A DNA stretch of 64,000 nucleotides from Deinococcus detaillensis. Lineage in GTDB: Bacteria; Deinococcota; Deinococci; Deinococcales; Deinococcaceae. The notes beneath the pieces are model-generated. The model had not been told where the DNA came from and searched no databases. It saw nothing but the letters and a program-made list of their open reading frames with translations. This document shows positions 39,513 to 50,782 of this stretch, piece after piece. The position numbers and the translations under genes are program-made. Positions within the stretch are counted from its first letter, which is position 1, and each line of letters begins with the position of its first letter. The stretch spans positions 27,742 through 91,741 of the forward strand of contig NZ_VKDB01000015.1 in the NCBI RefSeq assembly GCF_007280555.1, written 5' to 3'.

Positions 39513-39519
39513 CTGGAGG

Positions 39520-40068
39520 TTATTGTGCCGCCCGCCGCACGGAATTCAAATACTGCCGGGTGCCGAGCGAGCGCACAAGCTGCCCGAAAGGCCGCCCCAA
39601 ACGGTAAAACCGATTGGCAGGCTGGCTGTCTGCCTTCAGGCTGAAGGTCACGCGGTCATCCGAGTGCCACTCCACCACAAACAATTCCTCGCCGCGTTCA
39701 GGGTGGCCGGGCAAGCTGCCGTAAGCAAAGCCGTATTGTCTGCTGCCGTCCAGCACCCGTACGACGCGGCAACCGAAAGCTAAGCACAGGCCCGCGCAGG
39801 TGAGCAACACCAAGACGGTTTGCCCCTCGGCGGGCGGCTGGGTGCCGGGGTAGAGCCGCAGCCAGCGCGACTGGTGGGTCTGCCAGCTCTGCAAAGCTGC
39901 CTTGCCACGTTCAAAGGTCGCTTGACCGGTGCCGAGCAAAACGGTGTGCTGCTCCATCTCGGTTTGCGGATCGAGCGTGACGCCGATGCGCGAGTAGGTC
40001 GGATTCAAACTGCTAGCCCGCTTCAGAACGCGGCTGAAGGCGGCGGGCGTGGTGCGGGTCAGTTGCAT
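39520..40068 (-). CDS. DUF1990 family protein
   Basis: 182 residues. Typical DUF1990 elements: HTVLLGTGQATFERGKAALQSWQTH at about 41-65, YGFAYGSLPGHPERGEELFVVEW (about 112-134) and a C-terminal ending with RRAAQ. Function undefined. Third last in the DinB-DUF1990-PhzF-BenE operon. Confidence 0.8.
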   Translation of the reverse strand: MQLTRTTPAAFSRVLKRASSLNPTYSRIGVTLDPQTEMEQHTVLLGTGQATFERGKAALQSWQTHQSRWLRLYPGTQPPAEGQTVLVLLTCAGLCLAFGCRVVRVLDGSRQYGFAYGSLPGHPERGEELFVVEWHSDDRVTFSLKADSQPANRFYRLGRPFGQLVRSLGTRQYLNSVRRAAQ

Positions 40069-40069
40069 C

Positions 40070-40543
40070 TCATGCCTGCCGCATCAGTTCCCTGAGCTGA
40101 AATTCGTGCCGGGCCGGATGCATCACTGCGTGTTCCAGCATGGCGTCTACCCAGTACGGCATTCCGGCGAAGTAAAGTTCGGGGTCAGGTTCCATTTGGG
40201 CGTCTGTCACGGCGGCCAAAGGCAAGCGCCAACGCGCCAGCAGATCATCAAGGTACTGATCGGTCTGCGCGGGCAAATCCCCGACGTCCGGCACAGGCCC
40301 AATCTCCGGCGCGGGCAGCTCGAGGTTCTGACAGATCCTGAGCAGATAAATTCTGGCCGAGCGCAGGATGTGATGGAGCAAGACGTCGAGCGATTGGTAA
40401 TGCTCCTCTGCCGTAACCGGCAAGCTGACCCCTTGTGCCTTCGCTTGTTTTACTGCCTCCACGCACTGCCGCAGCTGCTGTTCGTGGAGCAGCACCAGCG
40501 CTCTGGCTCCGCGTGATCGGTAGTGGGCGAGTTCTTCAGGCAT
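40070..40543 (-). CDS. DinB-like four-helix protein
   Basis: 157 residues, helical bundle. Histidines at HYQSLDVLLHHILRSAR (about 47-63) and LEHAVMHPARHEFQLREL (about 136-153) fit the metal site of DinB/YfiT-like proteins, a family expanded in Deinococcus. Such proteins include thiol transferases that use bacillithiol in related bacteria; that link is inference. First gene of the operon with a leaderless start: TAAAGT at 40555-40550, six bases upstream. Confidence 0.75.
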   Translation of the reverse strand: MPEELAHYRSRGARALVLLHEQQLRQCVEAVKQAKAQGVSLPVTAEEHYQSLDVLLHHILRSARIYLLRICQNLELPAPEIGPVPDVGDLPAQTDQYLDDLLARWRLPLAAVTDAQMEPDPELYFAGMPYWVDAMLEHAVMHPARHEFQLRELMRQA

Positions 40544-40583
40544 GCCTGAACTTTAACATGGCCCCCCGTGCTGGGCCGCCGCC

Positions 40584-41819
<1,236 letters not shown>

Positions 41820-41906
41820 TTAACTTATCATTTGAAAAGCTGAGTGAATCGTCTATCCGGCACTGTAAACAGGGCACTGGGCACCCGGAAGCGTACACTG
41901 AATCAC

Positions 41907-43508
41907 ATGGATAACTTCACGCTGTTCAGAACTGATCTCATCGGTCAGGACGCAGTGATTCGCACACCCTTTGGCGCTCGGCGCGTGACTTACGCCGATC
42001 ACGTTGCTTCGGGCCGCGCTCTGCGGTCAAGCGAAGCCTTTATCGTCGAGCGCGTTTTGCCGCTGTATGCCAACACCCACACTGACGACTCGGCCACCGG
42101 GGCCATGACCACCCACCTGGCCCACCAAGCCTGTGAATATGTCAAAACCCAGCTCGGCGCAGATCAGAACTGCACTTTGGTGTGGTGCGGCTCGGGGAGT
42201 ACCGGAGCGGTCAAGCGCCTTCAAGAAATCTTGGGCTTGGCGGTGCCGCCTACTTTGCTGGCAAAACTGCGGGCCAGTTTCCCGCCCGACGAGCGCCCGG
42301 TGGTGTTCGTGGGGCCGTATGAGCACCACAGCAACGAAGTCACCTGGCGCGAAACGCTGGCCGACGTTGTAGAAGTGCCGCTCTGTCCGAGAGGCGGCAT
42401 CGATCTGGAAGCGCTGCGAACCCTGCTCAAAGCGCCGGAATACCGCAGCCGCCAGAAAATAGGATCGTTTAGCGCTGCCAGCAACGTGACGGGCTACCTC
42501 AGCGACACCCGCGCTCTGGCCCGTTTGCTGCACGCGCACGGCGCACTGGCGTTCTTTGATTTTGCCGCGTGTGCGCCGTATCTCAAGATCGACATGCGCT
42601 CTGGGCGGCCTGACGGTTACGACGCCGTGTTTCTCAGCCCCCACAAATTCGCGGGCGGCCCCGGCACACCGGGCCTGTTGTGTTTCCAAAACCAGATTTA
42701 CCCGGCGGGCGCACCCACTACAGCCGGCGGCGGCACGGTGAGCTATGTCAGCCGCACGGCCCACCACTTTGTCGAAGATATAGAAGCGCGGGAAGACGCC
42801 GGAACGCCGGCCATTCTCGGCAAAATTCGGACGGCGCTGGCCTTCAAAGCCAAAGAGCGCCTCGGTGTAGACGCTATTGCAGAGCGCGAACACGCTTTGA
42901 TCAGCCGCGCCATTGCCCGCTTACGCACCCATCCGCGCCTTCAACTGCTGGGCAACTTGGACGAGCCGAGGCTGGCGGTGCTGTCGTTTTTGGTTCGCAC
43001 CGAAGACGGCTCCATGCTGCACCCCCGCTTGGTCGTGCGTCTGCTCAACGACCTGTTCGGGATTCAGTCACGGGGCGGTTGCGCCTGCGCCGGCCCGTAT
43101 GGTCACGCGCTGCTCAACATTGATGATCAAACCAGTCAGCGTTACATGCACTGCGCCCTTAACGATCTGGGCGGCCTCAAGCCCGGCTGGACGCGCCTAA
43201 ATTTCGCGCCGTGGACGAGTGAAGCCGAATTTTTATTCCTGCTGTCCGCGCTTGAGTTTGTGGCGGATTACGGTGAGCGGTTCGTGCCGCTGTACAACAT
43301 GGACTTTCACACCGGCACTTGGACGCACCCGGCGGACCAAAAATTGCCAGCGCTGTTCGAGTTGGAGGCCCCTGAAACCCAAGCCGGTGAAGCGCCGTAT
43401 GCCGATTATTTGCTTGAGGCCAAGGCCATTGCCGAAGCGCTGATTCCCCCACAGGCGCGTGAAATACCGGTGGAAGTACCCAAAGAATTGGTGTTTTTCC
43501 GATACTGA
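41907..43508 (+). CDS. Class V aminotransferase / cysteine desulfurase-fold PLP protein
   Basis: 533 residues, fold-type I. The cofactor site shows WCGSGSTGAVKRLQ (about 92), FFDFAACAPYLKID (Asp about 219) and the PLP Lys in VFLSPHKFAGGPGTPG (about 245). It is longer than SufS or IscS (about 400), with an extended C-terminus containing SRGGCACAGPYGHALL and a ~100-residue tail. Whether it transaminates or removes sulfur from cysteine is undecided. Leaderless start: TACACT at 41894-41899, seven bases upstream of ATG 41907. Confidence 0.83.
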   Translation: MDNFTLFRTDLIGQDAVIRTPFGARRVTYADHVASGRALRSSEAFIVERVLPLYANTHTDDSATGAMTTHLAHQACEYVKTQLGADQNCTLVWCGSGSTGAVKRLQEILGLAVPPTLLAKLRASFPPDERPVVFVGPYEHHSNEVTWRETLADVVEVPLCPRGGIDLEALRTLLKAPEYRSRQKIGSFSAASNVTGYLSDTRALARLLHAHGALAFFDFAACAPYLKIDMRSGRPDGYDAVFLSPHKFAGGPGTPGLLCFQNQIYPAGAPTTAGGGTVSYVSRTAHHFVEDIEAREDAGTPAILGKIRTALAFKAKERLGVDAIAEREHALISRAIARLRTHPRLQLLGNLDEPRLAVLSFLVRTEDGSMLHPRLVVRLLNDLFGIQSRGGCACAGPYGHALLNIDDQTSQRYMHCALNDLGGLKPGWTRLNFAPWTSEAEFLFLLSALEFVADYGERFVPLYNMDFHTGTWTHPADQKLPALFELEAPETQAGEAPYADYLLEAKAIAEALIPPQAREIPVEVPKELVFFRY

Positions 43509-43601
43509 TAGGAGGTTCAGTCAATCGGTGAGAAATGAAGATTGACCCGGCTGGGCCAGCAGGAAAAGACGTTGTCGCGAAAGGCGCTGCGAAAGTGGTC
43601 T

Positions 43602-44936
<1,335 letters not shown>

Positions 44937-44965
44937 TTCTCTCCTGGTGGCTCAAAAGGTGACTC

Positions 44966-44996
44966 AAAAAAAGCCCGACTCCTCATTGAAGTCGGG
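44966..44996 (-). terminator. Terminator in the aspS leader (attenuator)
   Basis: On the minus strand CCCGACT (44996-44990) pairs with AGTCGGG (44980-44974), followed by seven T (44972-44966). It lies between the aspS promoter and the aspS ATG, so it must be bypassed for expression. Confidence 0.85.
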
Positions 44997-45022
44997 GGCG
45001 CGGTCAAACTCGGGGGCGTCCC

Positions 45023-45085
45023 CTACTGGGGATCGTCATTCAGGTTGTCGGCAAAACGGGTCTTCGGAAAGCTGGGGCCGCACAT
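45023..45085 (-). CDS. aspS leader peptide rich in Asp/Asn codons
   Basis: A 20-codon ORF encoding MCGPSFPKTRFADNLNDDPQ. Codons 13-18 read Asp-Asn-Leu-Asn-Asp-Asp. The ATG lies seven bases after a TACACT -10 box and has no ribosome-binding site, so it should be translated leaderlessly. The stop (45025-45023) falls in a small TCCCC/GGGGA hairpin (45032-45028 with 45023-45019), whose right half could alternatively pair with the C-run at 44998-44994 in the terminator stem. Likely senses charged tRNA-Asp and tRNA-Asn. The peptide call rests on architecture and codon content only. Confidence 0.7.
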   Translation of the reverse strand: MCGPSFPKTRFADNLNDDPQ

Positions 45086-45092
45086 GGGCGTT

Positions 45093-45122
45093 AGTGTAGC
45101 GGCGCGGCGCGGCCACAAGCAA
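45093..45122 (-). promoter_or_regulatory. aspS leader promoter
   Basis: TTGCTT (45122-45117), 18-base spacer, TACACT (45098-45093). The predicted start site is at 45085-45086, the leader ATG. Confidence 0.7.
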
Positions 45123-45161
45123 GGGCTGAGCTAGGGGAGTGGAGCGCTTTATGCTGAGCGC

Positions 45162-46175
45162 ATGACTTACGCCCATGAGCGCCAGATTGCCGAACGCCTT
45201 GCCCGCCAAGCTGGAGAAATGCTCCTGAGACACCGCGCCGCCGGATTCAAAGTGGCTTACAAAACCTCCAAAGACGACCCGGTGACGGTGGCCGATACCG
45301 AGGCGTCCGAGTTGATCGTGGCCGGACTCAGGGCCGAGTTTCCCGAAGACGGCATTCTCTCCGAGGAACTCACCGACACCGCCGAGCGCCTCAGCAAGCG
45401 CCGCGTATGGATCATCGACCCGATTGACGGCACCAAAGAATATGTGGACGGCAGTCCCGATTTTGCGGTCAGCATTGGCCTCGCGGTGGACGGTGAAGCG
45501 GTGCTGGGCGTGGTGAACGCGCCCGCCCATGACGCCCTTTACAGTGGCGTGGTGGGGGAGGGCGGCTTCAAGAACGGCGAGGCTGCTGGTTTCAGCGCCC
45601 GCCCACCCGAACAGGCGCTCATTTCCGTTTCCGACACCGAGTACAAAATAGAGCTGCACCGCTACCCGCTGACCAACCTGCGCCCGTCCGGCAGCATCGC
45701 CCTCAAGCTGGCCCTGATCGCGGCAGGCGAGGCCGACGCCACCTTCACCATGTCGCCGCGCAGTGAGTGGGACATCGCAGCGGGGATGGCGCTCATCGCG
45801 GCGGCGGGCGGTCAGGTGACGCGGCGCGGGGGCGCTCAGATTCATCTCAACTCGCCCCAGCCCAGCATCCGGCAGGGCCTGATCGGGGGCCGGAGCGACG
45901 TGGTGGCGTGGCTGGAAACCGAACTCCACCGCCTCGCCGTGCCGGAGCAGCAATTAGGGTTGGTTGAGAGTGACGAAGCTTGGGCGCTGCTCAGCCGAGC
46001 CGAGCAGGAACGCTTGCGCGGCCAAAGCCACCTGCACATTCGCCACGCGGCGGGGCGAGTGGTGGCCCTGGTGCTGCTGGACAATGACCAGCGGGTGCTG
46101 CGCTCGGAAGGCGACGCCCTGCATCTGGGGGTGCTGACCCGTGACCTGACGCGGGCGTACGGTGCGCTGAGCTGA
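45162..46175 (+). CDS. Inositol-monophosphatase/CysQ-family phosphatase with C-terminal extension
   Basis: 337 residues. Metal-site motifs are SKDDPVTVADTEASE (about 38-52), ILSEE (about 69), WIIDPIDGTKEYVDG (about 86-100) and SEWDIAAGMALIAAAGG (about 205-221). CysQ members remove the 3'-phosphate from PAP; others act on inositol phosphates. The phosphatase fold ends near residue 260; the last ~75 residues (HLHIRHAAGRVVALVLL..., RAYGALS) form an extra small domain I do not recognise. Leaderless start: TATGCT at 45150-45155, six bases upstream. Divergent from aspS. Confidence 0.87.
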   Translation: MTYAHERQIAERLARQAGEMLLRHRAAGFKVAYKTSKDDPVTVADTEASELIVAGLRAEFPEDGILSEELTDTAERLSKRRVWIIDPIDGTKEYVDGSPDFAVSIGLAVDGEAVLGVVNAPAHDALYSGVVGEGGFKNGEAAGFSARPPEQALISVSDTEYKIELHRYPLTNLRPSGSIALKLALIAAGEADATFTMSPRSEWDIAAGMALIAAAGGQVTRRGGAQIHLNSPQPSIRQGLIGGRSDVVAWLETELHRLAVPEQQLGLVESDEAWALLSRAEQERLRGQSHLHIRHAAGRVVALVLLDNDQRVLRSEGDALHLGVLTRDLTRAYGALS

Positions 46176-46182
46176 GAGCGGA

Positions 46183-47310
46183 CTAGCGTGAAAAGGAACG
46201 CAGCCAGCGGTACGCGCTCCGCACGCCGAGGAAGCTCAGCCACGAAAGGCCGCCGAGAAGCATGGCCAGGGTCAAAAAACCGACGACCTCGTTGCCTAGT
46301 GAGCGAAGGCCAGCAGGCAGAAGAAGCAGGGCGAAACTCAGCGCGAGGTACACACCCAACAGCGCAGTAAAAAAGAAGACTGGACTGCGCCAGGCCATGC
46401 GGTACACGCGCACCCGCCGAATCTGCTTTCTGGTGTGTGGGCTGAGCTTGCGGACGCGGTAAAGCGTGCGAACCCAGACGCCCAGCCCCAGAACAGGCAC
46501 GAGAATCAGGGCCTGCGGCACGATGATAAAGCGCCACGCTGGCGATTGCCGCGAAAATGGAAACGGCAAATACTCGTGAACCAGCGCTCTAAACTGCTCC
46601 TGCGCGGCGGCATTGGCGGGGTCGAGCCGAATGGCCGCCAGCGCCGCCGCGCAGGCTTCCTCAGCGCGGCCCTGACGGAGACTGACCCGCGCAAGCAAGT
46701 TGAGTGCCGGAGCAAAGTTCGGATCATCGGAGAGTAGAGCGCGTAACAGTTCCTCGGCTTCCTTCAGCCGCCGGAGTTCCAGCAGCGCCTGAGCCAGAAA
46801 AATCTGGGCCATCCGGTGCTGCGGCTCAAGGTGCAGGGCGGCGGCGGCTCGCTCATGCGCTTGCTTGGGCTGGTTCATCATCAGGTGGAGCTGCGCCAGT
46901 GAAGCGAGGGCGTCGGCGTTGTCTGGGTCGAGTCGCAGCGCCTCACGGACTGCCGCCAGCGCCGGTTCAGCGGCCTTCCACGCGCCCGACCAGCGCCGGA
47001 AGCGGCCAAAGGTCAACCCCTGCACCTGAGCGTTCCAAAGCGAAAGGCCCAGTCTCAGGTGTAAGTGGCTCTCCGTGGGGTCAAGGCTGACGGCCCGCTG
47101 CGCGGCGTCCAGCGCCTGCGGAAAATCGTCGAGTTCAGTGTAAATCTGGCTGAGCAGCCGCCACAGCGTGGGGTTGTCAGGATCGTGGGCCAGCGCCCGC
47201 GTCGTCTCGGCGGCGGCTTCACGGGGGCGGCCCAAGTCCAGCAAAACCAAGATGCGTGACCAAGCTTGCTCGGCGTCGGTGGAGAGTTCTGGTGCGTCAA
47301 ATAGGGTCAT
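46183..47310 (-). CDS. TPR-repeat protein with C-terminal membrane domain
   Basis: 375 residues. At least five TPR units fill residues 10-225 (DPDNPTLWRLLSQIYTEL, DPDNADALASLAQLHLM, EPQHRMAQIFLAQALLEL, DPNFAPALNLLARVSLRQG, DPANAAAQEQF). Three hydrophobic helices follow (about 243-262, 297-325, 332-358). It would present TPRs to the cytoplasm from the membrane. It lies 23 bases downstream of the TPR-AAA+ gene, which has similar repeats, suggesting a two-protein complex. Confidence 0.78.
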   Translation of the reverse strand: MTLFDAPELSTDAEQAWSRILVLLDLGRPREAAAETTRALAHDPDNPTLWRLLSQIYTELDDFPQALDAAQRAVSLDPTESHLHLRLGLSLWNAQVQGLTFGRFRRWSGAWKAAEPALAAVREALRLDPDNADALASLAQLHLMMNQPKQAHERAAAALHLEPQHRMAQIFLAQALLELRRLKEAEELLRALLSDDPNFAPALNLLARVSLRQGRAEEACAAALAAIRLDPANAAAQEQFRALVHEYLPFPFSRQSPAWRFIIVPQALILVPVLGLGVWVRTLYRVRKLSPHTRKQIRRVRVYRMAWRSPVFFFTALLGVYLALSFALLLLPAGLRSLGNEVVGFLTLAMLLGGLSWLSFLGVRSAYRWLRSFSR

Positions 47311-47333
47311 TGGGTCGTCTCATGGCTCAGGCT

Positions 47334-48569
47334 TCAGCGTCCGCCGGACTTGCCGCGCAGATAGCTCAGCAAGTCGTCGTATTCGCCGTCATCGTTGGCA
47401 AATTGGGCGGCGTTCTTGGCCGTTTCAAACCACGTCTTGGTGCTGGGCCGCACCTCACGCAGCGCCCGAATGAAGTCGGCCTGGCGAATGGGCCGCACGT
47501 TGCCGCTTTTGATGGCGTCCTCCATCGCCAGTTCGGTGGCAGAGGCAACCAGATGCGTCAAATCCGCGCCGGAAAAATCGGCTGTTTTGGCGGCGAGGGC
47601 GGGCAGATCGAGCGCTTCGGTGGGCCTTGAGCACGTCTCCAATTCCAGTAGGTGCCGCCGCGCTTCCAAGTCCGGCGGCAACACCAGCAGGGTGCGGTCA
47701 AAGCGGCCCGGACGCCTCAGCGCGGGGTCGACGTCCCAGGGGCTGTTGGTGGCGGCCAAGACAAACACGCCCTCGTTGCTGGCCTTGGCACCGTCGAGCT
47801 CCGAGAGGAGTTGGCCCACCACGTTGGCCGCGCTGTGGCGCATTTGGCTTCGGCGGCGGCCCAGCGCGTCCACTTCATCCAAAAACAGCACGCAGGGCGC
47901 TCGGCGGCGGGCCAGTGCGAACACCTCACTGAGGTTGCGCTCGCTCTGTCCCATGTACATGTCCAGCACATCCGACAGACCGACGTTGATGAATTTGGCG
48001 CTGAGTTCACCGGCCACCGCGCGGGCGATAAAGGTCTTGCCGCAGCCGGGCGGGCCGTAGAGCAGCAGCCCGCCGCGCAGGGCCGAGCCGTACATTTTGA
48101 GGAGTTCCGGGTTTTTGAGCGGAGCCAGCAGCGAGAGTTCCAAGCGCCGCTTGACATCTTCCATTCCCGCCACGTCCGCTAAAGTCACGCGGGGTGTTTG
48201 CAAGTCCCAGCGCTGATCGCTGGTCTCTTCGTCTGGCTCCCGCTCCACCAATTCGGCGTGATCCGTGACGGCCAGCACGGGCTTGGGTAAAGGGGCCGCG
48301 CCCTGAATCACGCCCGTCAGCGCGTCGTGGAGGCGGTGATAGCGGGCGGCAGTGTCGGTCTGGCCCATTTCGTCGGCGGCCCACGCCGCGAGCTTGAGCG
48401 CTCTGACATTGTCCGGCTCGCTGTTCAGCGCCGCTTTGGCCTGCTCCAGCGCGGCGGCCGCCTGACCGGCTTGCAGCAGCAGATCGCTCAGATGCAGCTT
48501 CAGCTCAGTGTTGTTAGGGTCTTGCTCGGCGGCCAATTGAAGGGCGCTCAGCACACTCTGGTGAACCAT
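47334..48569 (-). CDS. AAA+ ATPase with N-terminal TPRs
   Basis: 411 residues. TPR-like helices at about 1-90 (DPNNTELKLHLSDLLLQAGQ, EPDNVRALKLAAWAADEMGQ). The AAA+ core has Walker A YGPPGCGKTFIARAVAG (about 169-185), Walker B VLFLDEVDALGRR (about 227-239), sensor-1 region LAATNSPWDVDPALRRPGRFD (about 273-293) and sensor 2 in SGADLTHLV. Classic (FtsH/Cdc48/katanin) clade. No protease domain is fused, so it probably remodels proteins chosen through the TPRs, with the downstream membrane TPR protein as partner (inferred). Confidence 0.88.
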   Translation of the reverse strand: MVHQSVLSALQLAAEQDPNNTELKLHLSDLLLQAGQAAAALEQAKAALNSEPDNVRALKLAAWAADEMGQTDTAARYHRLHDALTGVIQGAAPLPKPVLAVTDHAELVEREPDEETSDQRWDLQTPRVTLADVAGMEDVKRRLELSLLAPLKNPELLKMYGSALRGGLLLYGPPGCGKTFIARAVAGELSAKFINVGLSDVLDMYMGQSERNLSEVFALARRRAPCVLFLDEVDALGRRRSQMRHSAANVVGQLLSELDGAKASNEGVFVLAATNSPWDVDPALRRPGRFDRTLLVLPPDLEARRHLLELETCSRPTEALDLPALAAKTADFSGADLTHLVASATELAMEDAIKSGNVRPIRQADFIRALREVRPSTKTWFETAKNAAQFANDDGEYDDLLSYLRGKSGGR

Positions 48570-48699
48570 AGATACCTCGTTGCGGCGTCGGTTTCGCCCT
48601 GCTTGGTTTGAAGGCTCAGTTTAGCTTGCCGGGCCGACAAAGTGCCGACCCAAATCAGCGCCCGCGCCACTTCCCCCTGACTTCCGCTAAAGTGGAAGG

Positions 48700-49542
48700 A
48701 TGATTGCCATTGTGACCGACTCGACGAGTGACCTCTCGCCGGAGTTAATCAAGCGCCACCACATCACCAGCGTGCCGCTCTACGTGCTGTTCGGCGGTGA
48801 AATGCACCGCGACGGCATTGACATCCAGCTCGGCCAACTCTTTAAAGGAGTCAAGGAAGGCCAAAAAATTCCTTCCACCAGCCAGCCCAGCCCCGCCGAG
48901 TTTGCTGCCGTATACACCGAAGCGCTGGGGGCGGCGGACGAGGTGCTGAGCCTGCACATCAGCGGTCTGCTCTCCGGCACGGCTGGCAGCGCCCGGCTGG
49001 CCGCTCAGGATTTTGGCGGCAAAGTCACGGTGCTCGATACCAACACCACCAGCATGGCGCTGGGCATGATGGCGATCCGCGCCGCTGAGATGGCCGGAGC
49101 GGGCAAGAGCATGGCCGAGATCGTGGCCGAACTCGAAAAGGTCAAGGCCAAGGGCTACGTGGTCTTTACCGTCGAAACGCTGGACTTTTTGCGCCGCAAC
49201 GGGCGAATCGGCGGCGCACAGGCGCTGCTCGGCGGGCTGCTCAACATCAAGCCGATTTTGGCGGTCAAGGGTGGACGGGTCGAGTCTTCGGGGCGCGAAC
49301 GCGGTCAGAAAAAAGCCACCGCCAACTTGGTAGGTCAGGCCCGTGACTACATCGCCAAATTTGGTCCTTCGCGCTTTGCCTTCATGATGACGCCGGGCGG
49401 CGACGCCAACGTAGCGGAGCTGCGCTCGGGACTGGCCGGAGCGGACTACGAAGATGTCGGCACCTTCGATTTCGGCGCGGTGGTCGGCACCCACCTCGGG
49501 CCGGGCAGCTACGGCATCGTGATGGAACCCCTCAACCCTTAA
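48700..49542 (+). CDS. DegV-family fatty-acid-binding protein
   Basis: 280 residues. [17 protein letters not shown] at the N-terminus, TSQPSPAEF at about 60, [16 protein letters not shown] (about 88-103) and RRNGRIGG at about 165 are typical. Members bind a fatty acid and present it to fatty-acid kinase FakA; none is encoded nearby. Leaderless start: TAAAGT at 48688-48693, six bases upstream. Confidence 0.93.
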   Translation: MIAIVTDSTSDLSPELIKRHHITSVPLYVLFGGEMHRDGIDIQLGQLFKGVKEGQKIPSTSQPSPAEFAAVYTEALGAADEVLSLHISGLLSGTAGSARLAAQDFGGKVTVLDTNTTSMALGMMAIRAAEMAGAGKSMAEIVAELEKVKAKGYVVFTVETLDFLRRNGRIGGAQALLGGLLNIKPILAVKGGRVESSGRERGQKKATANLVGQARDYIAKFGPSRFAFMMTPGGDANVAELRSGLAGADYEDVGTFDFGAVVGTHLGPGSYGIVMEPLNP

Positions 49543-49560
49543 GCCGGGTAGAAAGCACCT

Positions 49561-50763
49561 ATGGCGCTCAAATTGGGCCGTTTTCTGCTGTTGGCGGGCG
49601 CACTCGGGGGCGGTTACGCGGCGGTGCGCTGGAATGGAGCCCAGTCTGCTGCGCCTGCGCCCCTCGCGGTGAAGTTCATTCCAGCGCCGCTTCCCACCGC
49701 GCTGGAGCCTCCGCCCGTTTCTGAGGTCTCACCTCCCCAAACGCCCGCTGACGGCTGCGTTTCGCCGCTGCCCAGCTTGCCCGCGCCCAAGCCGCCCGCT
49801 GGACTGAACGGGCAACTGGGGCTGTATGCGGCGGTGATCGACCCCCAGACTTTGCAGCCGCTCAGGGCCGTCTCTTATTCGCCCAACGCCGAATTTCCGC
49901 TGGCGAGTACCTACAAGCAGGCGGTGTTGTGGGCGCTGCTGCGGCAAGTCGATGCCGGAACGTTTGACCTGAATCAGAAGTTCAGCGTCAATAGGCAAAC
50001 CCAGAGTCTCGGCGCGTATCCCTACGACGGCAGCACCGCCAGGGCGCTGGCCGAGCGGATGATTCAGTTTTCCGACAACACCGCCACCGATCTGCTTCAC
50101 CGCAAAGTGGGTCTGCAAAACGTGCAGAACGTGGCCGACGACTTGAGGTTGTGCCGCACCCGCCTCATTTTGCCCACCAAGGACTGGTGGACGGCGCAGG
50201 CGGGGTTGTCGCCCACCTTTGCCGGAACCAAGTCGTGGGCCAAGGCAACCGGCGAAAAGCGGGCGCAACTGGCGGAGCGGATAGACCAAGACGCCCAAAA
50301 ACAGCGCCCCGATTATTTGCAGCGCAAATTAGACGAGTATTTTGACCAGCGCTACGACGCTGCCGATGATCTGAGCGTGCACAACTTTAGCACCCCTTAC
50401 GAACTCTCAACGCTGGTGGCCAATGAGTTCTTGCGCTCTGGCCTCAGTCCGAAGTCTCAGGAGATTCAGCGCAAGTTGATGGCGCTGGGCTGCTGCAAGT
50501 CGGGCTTGCTGCCGATTCCGGTAGACACTTGGGGCGGAAAAGGTGGCAACGGCTGGAAAATCCTGACCTTCAGCGGTTATTTCAAAACCAAGGGCGGTGA
50601 GCATGTGGTCTACGCTTTCATGCTGCACGGCTCGGAGCAGACCTACACCATGCCGCTGACCCGCAGCGCCTTCAAGTGGATTCGCTCGGCGCTGGGCGAA
50701 ATTCTGGTGGCAGGCGACGGGGGCAAGACGCTGGACGCGCCTGCCCCCCCGCCAAATCCGTAG
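49561..50763 (+). CDS. Secreted class A beta-lactamase-fold serine hydrolase
   Basis: 400 residues with a membrane anchor or signal at 1-22 and a Pro-rich stretch to about 80. Penicillin-recognising motifs are present: SxxK in [11 protein letters not shown] (Ser about 118), SDN in [11 protein letters not shown] (about 172) and a KTG-like GGKGGNGWK (about 328). The usual omega-loop Glu (ExxLN) is not evident, so hydrolysis of beta-lactams is doubtful; a cell-wall peptidase or inert homologue is possible. It lies 18 bases after DegV, probably co-transcribed. Confidence 0.8.
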   Translation: MALKLGRFLLLAGALGGGYAAVRWNGAQSAAPAPLAVKFIPAPLPTALEPPPVSEVSPPQTPADGCVSPLPSLPAPKPPAGLNGQLGLYAAVIDPQTLQPLRAVSYSPNAEFPLASTYKQAVLWALLRQVDAGTFDLNQKFSVNRQTQSLGAYPYDGSTARALAERMIQFSDNTATDLLHRKVGLQNVQNVADDLRLCRTRLILPTKDWWTAQAGLSPTFAGTKSWAKATGEKRAQLAERIDQDAQKQRPDYLQRKLDEYFDQRYDAADDLSVHNFSTPYELSTLVANEFLRSGLSPKSQEIQRKLMALGCCKSGLLPIPVDTWGGKGGNGWKILTFSGYFKTKGGEHVVYAFMLHGSEQTYTMPLTRSAFKWIRSALGEILVAGDGGKTLDAPAPPPNP

Positions 50764-50782
50764 GTTACTTCTTACCCCTAAA

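Noticed and set aside
44937..45092. T-box riboswitch in the aspS leader
   Set aside because: A terminator and GACCGCG recall a T-box, but the required UGGN that pairs with tRNA CCA is not there (UUUG instead) and no Stem I with a specifier loop was found; the leader-peptide reading explains more.
49561..50763. Antibiotic-resistance beta-lactamase
   Set aside because: SxxK, SDN and a KTG-like motif are present but the omega-loop Glu is not evident and the protein is much longer, so resistance cannot be claimed.
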